Shown in pieces: positions 6,753 to 10,273 of a stretch of 10,273 nucleotides of DNA; the stretch's first letter is position 1, and each line of letters begins with the position of its first letter. The stretch spans positions 1 through 10,273 of the forward strand of contig JAHZKS010000049.1 of assembly GCA_022600235.1 (NCBI GenBank), in the 5' to 3' direction. Origin of the DNA: Alphaproteobacteria bacterium (lineage in GTDB: Bacteria > Pseudomonadota > Alphaproteobacteria > Rickettsiales > JABSSG01). The translations under genes and the position numbers were made by a program. The notes under the pieces were generated by a model. It was not told the origin of the DNA. It worked only from the letters and a program-made list of their open reading frames with translations, and did no database searches.

Positions 6753-8657
6753 ATGAGAAATATAAAATATATCATAATATTATCTTTGTTATTGCTGGTT
6801 TCCAGTTGTAATAACTTGCCTAGTAGTTGGGAAGATGAAGATGCTTTCAATCCTGCATCTCAGCATTCTATTGAATATGATGAGAATTTTGTCTATGTAT
6901 CTGCAAATAATGCATCTTGGACTGATTCTGGCACTTCTTATAACTCTACATATAGTGCTATTATTAACGTGTTTGAGAATACTCCAAGCTATCCTGTAGA
7001 GGGTAATGGTAAATTTCAGGGTATAGCAAGTGGAACAATCTCTTTGTGTAAAGAGCTTCGAGAAGGTATAAAAGAACGCCATCATAAATGTACTAGCAGC
7101 TGGTTTGGTTTAGAGCATGACTGCCGTACTTGGTATACACAGATTACTCCTGATGTTTATTATCGATCATGTTTCTATACAAATGGTTTGAGTTTGTATA
7201 GTGGGCAACCTGGCTCTGGTAATGATGGTAAAGTTGAATATATAATTTCTAACATTAAACCTGAAGATAGTGCCACTGGCACTGTTTTGACAGGAACAGT
7301 GCCATTTGAGGGTGAGGAAAGGCCAGGGGCTGTAATACAAAACTCTCAAGATGGAAAGATATGGTTTAAGATTATTGATTCAAGCAATCAATATTACGAT
7401 AATATAGGTCGCTATAAAGTTATTATAAGGCAACCAAAATCTAGCTCAGGGCCTACATCATTCTTATCAAAATATTCTAAATTAGTCATAGAGCCTATAA
7501 CAAAACAGATAGACTACGTATCTAGCTATATGTTTGAAACTGGAACTCATAGTGAGAGATTCAAAAACATTATTAGAGTTGCGTTGGTACTATATATTAT
7601 TCTCTACGGTTTTACGTTTATAATGGGTTATGAGAATTTTACCCATAGAGATTTTATAGGTAGGATAATTAAAGTATCCATTATATTCATACTGATTAGT
7701 GACAGAGGAATAGATTTCTTTAACGATTATTTGTTTGATCTTTTTAGAAATGGTCAGAAAGAGCTAATAAATGCTATTTCAGACCCTACTTTAGTTCAGG
7801 TGGAAACTGGTAAATTAAATTATGATTCACTATTTGGTTTTGCAGATTATGCGATGACTCATATTTTCTCTTCTCACTTTTTCTCTATATTAGTTGCTTT
7901 CTTATTATGGTTCCCAGTAGGGTGGGTATGTATGATTATGATATTATACGCTGTTGTAGTATATGTTTTTGCAATATTAGAAGTCATGATATTGTATATC
8001 ATATCATATACAGCTATTGGTTTAATGATAGCGCTGGGTCCAATATTCATACCTCTACTTTTATTTGATAGAACTAGGCATTTGTTTGATGGATGGATAG
8101 CTGTGATAGTATCTTATACAATGCAGCCTGTGATTATGTTTGCTGGTATTATGCTGATTACTACGTTTATCAATGATACTATTTATAGCCTATTAAATTT
8201 GAAGCTTAAAGCAACAGCAATTATCCCTATATTTATAGACTTTGGAGACTTAGGTAAATTACATTTATTCTCTATTTACTGGTTAAATCCTATCTCTCCA
8301 ACTTTGCAGGTATTAACTGATATAATAATATTTTATATATTTATTGATCTTTTAAAGAAAGTTTCAACTCTAGCAGGTGATTTATCATCTTATATCTTTG
8401 GTAAAACTTGGGGAGCAAGTGGGCTAGCTGCTGGCATGGCTGGAAGTATCAAAAACGGTCTTGCTACAGCAGTAGGTATGCCAATTGCAGGATATAATGA
8501 TTATAAAAATAGAGAAGGTAGTAAAAGTAGAAAAGGAGCCACTAAAGATGCTTCTTCTAAGACTGATGCAAATAGAGGTATATCTGTTTCTGCTGCTAAA
8601 GGATCTGGTTCTGGTGGTGATGACGGAATAGCTGTATCAGGAGATACTGAAAATTAA
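6753..8657 (+). CDS. virB6: VirB6/TrbL-family T4SS protein, lipoprotein type, paralog 3
   Basis: 634-residue VirB6-family protein and the last gene of the operon. It begins with a lipoprotein signal, MRNIKYIIILSLLLLVSSC, with Cys19 as the predicted lipid anchor. The ectodomain (20 to about 265) has a WTDSG motif near residue 55, several cysteines between 95 and 145, and a lectin-like DSSNQYYDNIGRY motif (209-221). The polytopic core starts near 272 (IIRVALVLYIILYGFTFIMG), has segments near 285-305 and 365-435, and carries the signature GPIFIPLLLF...HLFDGW (from 429) then SYTMQPVIM. Final segments lie near 515-540. The tail (570-634) is Gly/Ser/Lys-rich and contains GISVSA and GIAVSG, echoing the tail of paralog 1. 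Its ATG is 7 bases after the paralog 2 stop with only a weak AAGAA upstream, so coupling is likely. It looks intact. Family is secure; which rvhB6 letter it matches is not decidable here. Confidence 0.9.
   Translation: MRNIKYIIILSLLLLVSSCNNLPSSWEDEDAFNPASQHSIEYDENFVYVSANNASWTDSGTSYNSTYSAIINVFENTPSYPVEGNGKFQGIASGTISLCKELREGIKERHHKCTSSWFGLEHDCRTWYTQITPDVYYRSCFYTNGLSLYSGQPGSGNDGKVEYIISNIKPEDSATGTVLTGTVPFEGEERPGAVIQNSQDGKIWFKIIDSSNQYYDNIGRYKVIIRQPKSSSGPTSFLSKYSKLVIEPITKQIDYVSSYMFETGTHSERFKNIIRVALVLYIILYGFTFIMGYENFTHRDFIGRIIKVSIIFILISDRGIDFFNDYLFDLFRNGQKELINAISDPTLVQVETGKLNYDSLFGFADYAMTHIFSSHFFSILVAFLLWFPVGWVCMIMILYAVVVYVFAILEVMILYIISYTAIGLMIALGPIFIPLLLFDRTRHLFDGWIAVIVSYTMQPVIMFAGIMLITTFINDTIYSLLNLKLKATAIIPIFIDFGDLGKLHLFSIYWLNPISPTLQVLTDIIIFYIFIDLLKKVSTLAGDLSSYIFGKTWGASGLAAGMAGSIKNGLATAVGMPIAGYNDYKNREGSKSRKGATKDASSKTDANRGISVSAAKGSGSGGDDGIAVSGDTEN
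7277..7304 (+). repeat. Intragenic 10-bp perfect stem-loop in virB6 paralog 3
   Basis: TGGCACTGTT and AACAGTGCCA are exact reverse complements separated by 8 bases, and two G-U pairs could extend the stem inward. A second AGTGCC at 7269-7274 can pair with the GGCACT at 7278-7283, giving a competing fold. No T-run follows, so it is not an intrinsic terminator. It encodes the TGTVLTGTVP stretch, so the symmetry may partly come from a repeated Gly-Thr-Val. Confidence 0.55.
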
Positions 8658-8662
8658 CTTGA

Positions 8663-9355
8663 TTAGAACTGATATTTCAATCCCATTAATATCTCGTTAG
8701 ATTGCAGTTTTATTTGTGTTCTACCTATTGTATCATCAGATAGATTAATTTTTCCATAGTTCACATGCCTTACTCCAAAGTCTAAGCTTGTATTCTTTGT
8801 GAGTTTCATGTCGACACCAAATCCTAACTGATATGTAAAGTTATTAGACGGCTTAATTTGTGTTGTTTCAAGATCGCTTTTTACAACATGATTAATAAAC
8901 TCTCGTGTTATAGTTTTCGACTTTACTTTGCTAATTCCAAAACCTGCCATCACATAAGGTGTAAATTTACTGCTTTTATTAGCAAAATCATAATAATGAT
9001 TAAGCATAAAACTATGAATGCTTATTTTCTGTCTATCAACAATAGTTATAGGTAAGAATTCATGTAAATCATCAATGCTATTATTATACTTAAAGTTTCT
9101 TTGTCCTAATGTAGTTTCTATTCTATAAGATTTTGTGATTTTCTTTCCAATAGCTAAATCAAAATTTGAAAAATCAGATTTATAGCCGCTTTTATTATCC
9201 ATGTTACTTTTTGTGTAAAATGGATTGCTAGTATTAAAAGCAATATAAGAGTTTCTAAAGAAATCTTGAGGCTTGCATATAGCATTAGCACTAGAACCGA
9301 TAGACATGGCAATAGTTGATATAATAATTTTATTTATAGACTTTCTATATCCCAT
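8663..9355 (-). CDS. Outer-membrane beta-barrel protein (OmpA/opacity-like fold)
   Basis: 230-residue secreted protein. A signal peptide ends at SSANA (cleavage after residue 25). The mature part alternates polar and hydrophobic residues in strand-length stretches (for example FDLAIGKKI, YRIETTLGQRNFKY, FTPYVMAGFGIS, FTYQLGFGVDMKL, TSLDFGVRHVNYGK) and ends LMGLKYQF, a C-terminal strand with a terminal Phe as recognised by the BAM assembly machinery. Length and about eight strands suit the small OMP_b-brl/Opa-like class common among surface antigens of Rickettsiales. The ligand or role cannot be read from sequence. It is transcribed from its own promoter (9385-9413) and meets the virB6 operon tail to tail. 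Start ATG at 9353-9355 is chosen because it gives a complete signal peptide; only a weak AAAAGATAG precedes it. Confidence 0.8.
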   Translation of the reverse strand: MGYRKSINKIIISTIAMSIGSSANAICKPQDFFRNSYIAFNTSNPFYTKSNMDNKSGYKSDFSNFDLAIGKKITKSYRIETTLGQRNFKYNNSIDDLHEFLPITIVDRQKISIHSFMLNHYYDFANKSSKFTPYVMAGFGISKVKSKTITREFINHVVKSDLETTQIKPSNNFTYQLGFGVDMKLTKNTSLDFGVRHVNYGKINLSDDTIGRTQIKLQSNEILMGLKYQF

Positions 9356-9384
9356 CTATCTTTTATGCTAATATTAATGTTTAG

Positions 9385-9413
9385 TTAATAACATTTAACC
9401 TAATGAAAGTCAA
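9385..9413 (-). promoter_or_regulatory. Sigma70-type promoter for the outer-membrane protein gene
   Basis: On the minus strand, TTGACT (9408-9413, 5 of 6 to the consensus -35) is followed after exactly 17 bases by TATTAA (9385-9390, 4 of 6 to the -10). The position leaves a short leader of about 22-25 bases before the ATG at 9355. An inverted repeat AATGTT/AACATT (9376-9381 and 9390-9395) overlaps the -10 and could be an operator. Confidence 0.5.
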
Positions 9414-9466
9414 TCTAAGATTGAAGAAGATGAGGTTAAAGTTAAAAGAAGTTTTGCTGTGTAAGT

Positions 9467-9604
9467 TTAGTAATTTGGAGCGTAGTTAGTTATGTAGAGA
9501 GTAGAGTTACCTTCTTTACATGGTAATCCATTTTCTTTATCTTTCACAAGTTTGCATAAAAGTTGACTAATCTCAATGAGTATGTTAAATATGTGCCCAA
9601 TAAG
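9467..9604 (-). other. 45-codon open stretch, possible gene remnant
   Basis: On the minus strand the frame is open from 9604 down to a TAA at 9467-9469 and reads as protein-like sequence with two cysteines (LLCKLVKDKENGLPCKEGNS, then TLYITNYAPNY). It has no ATG. The only usual start is a GTG at 9545-9547, without a ribosome binding site. It overlaps the promoter of the gene at 9639. I do not recognise the peptide. It could be the tail of a decayed gene or chance. Confidence 0.2.
9563..9591 (+). promoter_or_regulatory. Sigma70-type promoter for the 166-residue protein gene
   Basis: TTGACT (9563-9568), a 17-base spacer and TAAATA (9586-9591), with a TG one base before the -10 (9583-9584), which would give an extended -10. 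Expected transcription start near 9598 leaves a leader of about 40 bases. The -35 hexamer and spacing are identical to those of the divergent outer-membrane protein gene. Confidence 0.5.
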
Positions 9605-9626
9605 TTAATTTTTATTAATAATTAAA

Positions 9627-9631
9627 AAGGA
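9627..9631 (+). promoter_or_regulatory. Ribosome binding site AAGGA
   Basis: AAGGA lies 7 bases before the ATG at 9639, good Shine-Dalgarno spacing. It is the clearest ribosome binding site in the window and fixes this start; the virB6-like genes have only weak ones. Confidence 0.7.
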
Positions 9632-9638
9632 TAATGAT

Positions 9639-10139
9639 ATGACTAATTGTTTACAACTTGCAAAAGTAGCAAGAAATTCTTTGATGAATGCGTCTCAAGA
9701 TCGTAAAGCAGTTACTGCTAAATTTATTGATTGTCAAAGTAATCTTACTGCACTTAATAGTACATTAAATGAAGTTACAGGTAAACTACAAAATACTACT
9801 GAAACTTCAAGTGCATTATTAGGTAACTTAACTACTTTACAAGGTCTTTTTGATACTTTAAGTGGTGTTCATACTCAGATTGAAACTGCAAAGAATAATA
9901 CATGTAATCTTCTAGGGTTAAAAAAATTAGAAGAAATAGCAGATTGTAAAGATCAAGCTAAATATACTATATTACTTTCAGATTTTGCTCTTCTTGAAGA
10001 CGAGAGATTTGAAAATTTAGACGAAGATGCTTTATTTGCATCAGAAGATTTTCAGAATATTCAAGCTGATGTTACTAGCTGTGTTGGTGAAAATACTCAA
10101 GCACATTCAGCTATGGAGCAATTAGGTTGTGGAGCATAA
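9639..10139 (+). CDS. Hypothetical 166-residue cysteine-containing protein
   Basis: Not recognised. The product has no signal peptide and no membrane segment, so it is probably cytoplasmic or exported by a signal-independent route. It has six cysteines (4, 32, 89, 103, 148, 164). The middle (about 35-85) is rich in Ser, Thr, Asn and Leu with regular hydrophobic spacing (LTALNSTLNEVTGKLQ...LLGNLTTLQGLFDTL), suggesting amphipathic helices or a coiled coil. A strongly acidic segment follows (117-138, including EDERFENLDEDALF), and the end is QLGCGA. It is a stand-alone unit with promoter, good ribosome binding site and intrinsic terminator, which together suggest substantial expression. It lies downstream of the T4SS operon but is separated from it by a reverse-strand gene, so a role as a secreted effector is only a guess; the C-terminus lacks an obvious basic secretion signal. 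Confidence 0.75.
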   Translation: MTNCLQLAKVARNSLMNASQDRKAVTAKFIDCQSNLTALNSTLNEVTGKLQNTTETSSALLGNLTTLQGLFDTLSGVHTQIETAKNNTCNLLGLKKLEEIADCKDQAKYTILLSDFALLEDERFENLDEDALFASEDFQNIQADVTSCVGENTQAHSAMEQLGCGA

Positions 10140-10169
10140 TTTGCTTTTCATCTATATAAATTCTAAATT

Positions 10170-10204
10170 AAAAGCACTTCCCAAATCTGGAGGTGCTTTT
10201 TTTT
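10170..10204 (+). terminator. Intrinsic (Rho-independent) terminator
   Basis: AAAAGCACTTCC (10170-10181) pairs with GGAGGTGCTTTT (10189-10200) over 12 positions with one G-U pair and a 7-base loop, followed by an unbroken run of eight T (10197-10204). It starts 30 bases after the stop of the 166-residue protein gene. The A-run on the left means it may also work, less well, in the opposite direction. Confidence 0.88.
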
Positions 10205-10237
10205 GTTCTGATATTAGCTCTGTATTGTAATCCTTGC

Positions 10238-10266
10238 TTGACTTTTATGGTGCAATAGCTTTTAAA
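10238..10266 (+). promoter_or_regulatory. Promoter-like sequence pointing out of the window
   Basis: TTGACT (10238-10243), a 17-base spacer and TTTAAA (10261-10266, 4 of 6 to the -10). It lies just after the terminator, so it would serve a gene beyond the window end. The -35 matches the other two promoters here. The -10 is poor and the downstream gene is not visible. Confidence 0.35.
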
Positions 10267-10273
10267 TATCAAT

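Noticed and set aside
8635..8674. Terminator between the convergent genes, from TATCAG and CTGATA
   Set aside because: Only a 6-bp AT-rich stem with a 28-base loop and no T-run.
8858..9055. Plus-strand open frame of 65 codons inside the outer-membrane protein gene
   Set aside because: Antisense to a well-supported beta-barrel gene, with no start signals.
9430..9489. Short plus-strand open frame starting at ATG 9430
   Set aside because: Only 19 codons, no ribosome binding site and no protein features.
1..10273. CRISPR array, tRNA, rRNA or insertion sequence
   Set aside because: No regularly spaced repeats, cloverleaf, rRNA signature, transposase or terminal inverted repeats were seen on reading.

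Overview
The window is AT-rich (by eye about one third G+C). It carries the 3' half of virB4 followed directly by a tandem run of very large virB6-like genes. An expanded set of giant, cysteine-rich VirB6 paralogs behind virB4 is the layout of the rvh/P-type type IV secretion system (T4SS) of obligate intracellular Alphaproteobacteria of the order Rickettsiales. I would place the source there (Rickettsia, Midichloriaceae or a relative, including protist symbionts), but I cannot name a genus from sequence alone.

Layout. Positions 2-1315 (+) hold the C-terminal 437 residues of VirB4, with the ATPase Walker A and B motifs. The gene is cut by the window edge. Positions 1322-8657 (+) hold three VirB6-like genes packed with gaps of 4 to 7 bases, almost certainly one transcript with virB4. 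The first (1322-3406) has an ordinary signal peptide. The second (3411-6745) has a lipoprotein signal and is split into two overlapping reading frames by an apparent frameshift between 4382 and 4466, where a (TA)5 run lies. The third (6753-8657) is again a lipoprotein-type VirB6. All three share the multi-spanning VirB6/TrbL core with a proline-rich membrane motif followed by an F-x-x-W. Each also has a large N-terminal domain outside the cytoplasm and a hydrophilic C-terminal tail.

Positions 8663-9355 (-) encode a small outer-membrane beta-barrel protein that converges on the virB6 operon with 5 bases between stop codons. The 283-base gap 9356-9638 holds a promoter for that gene, a promoter for the next gene on the other strand, and a 45-codon open stretch on the minus strand that may be a gene remnant. 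Positions 9639-10139 (+) encode an unrecognised 166-residue cysteine-containing protein with its own promoter, a good ribosome binding site and a strong intrinsic terminator (10170-10204). A further promoter-like sequence at 10238-10266 points out of the window.

Working together: VirB4 is the cytoplasmic ATPase that energises T4SS assembly and pilus or substrate handling, and VirB6 proteins form the inner-membrane part of the channel. The large paralog ectodomains suggest a periplasmic or surface-exposed extension of the machine. The most notable observations are the split second virB6, repeated lectin-like (PA-IL/LecA-like) Asp...Asp-Asn-x-Gly-x-Tyr motifs in the ectodomains of the two lipoprotein-type VirB6 proteins, and the small orphan gene next to the secretion operon.
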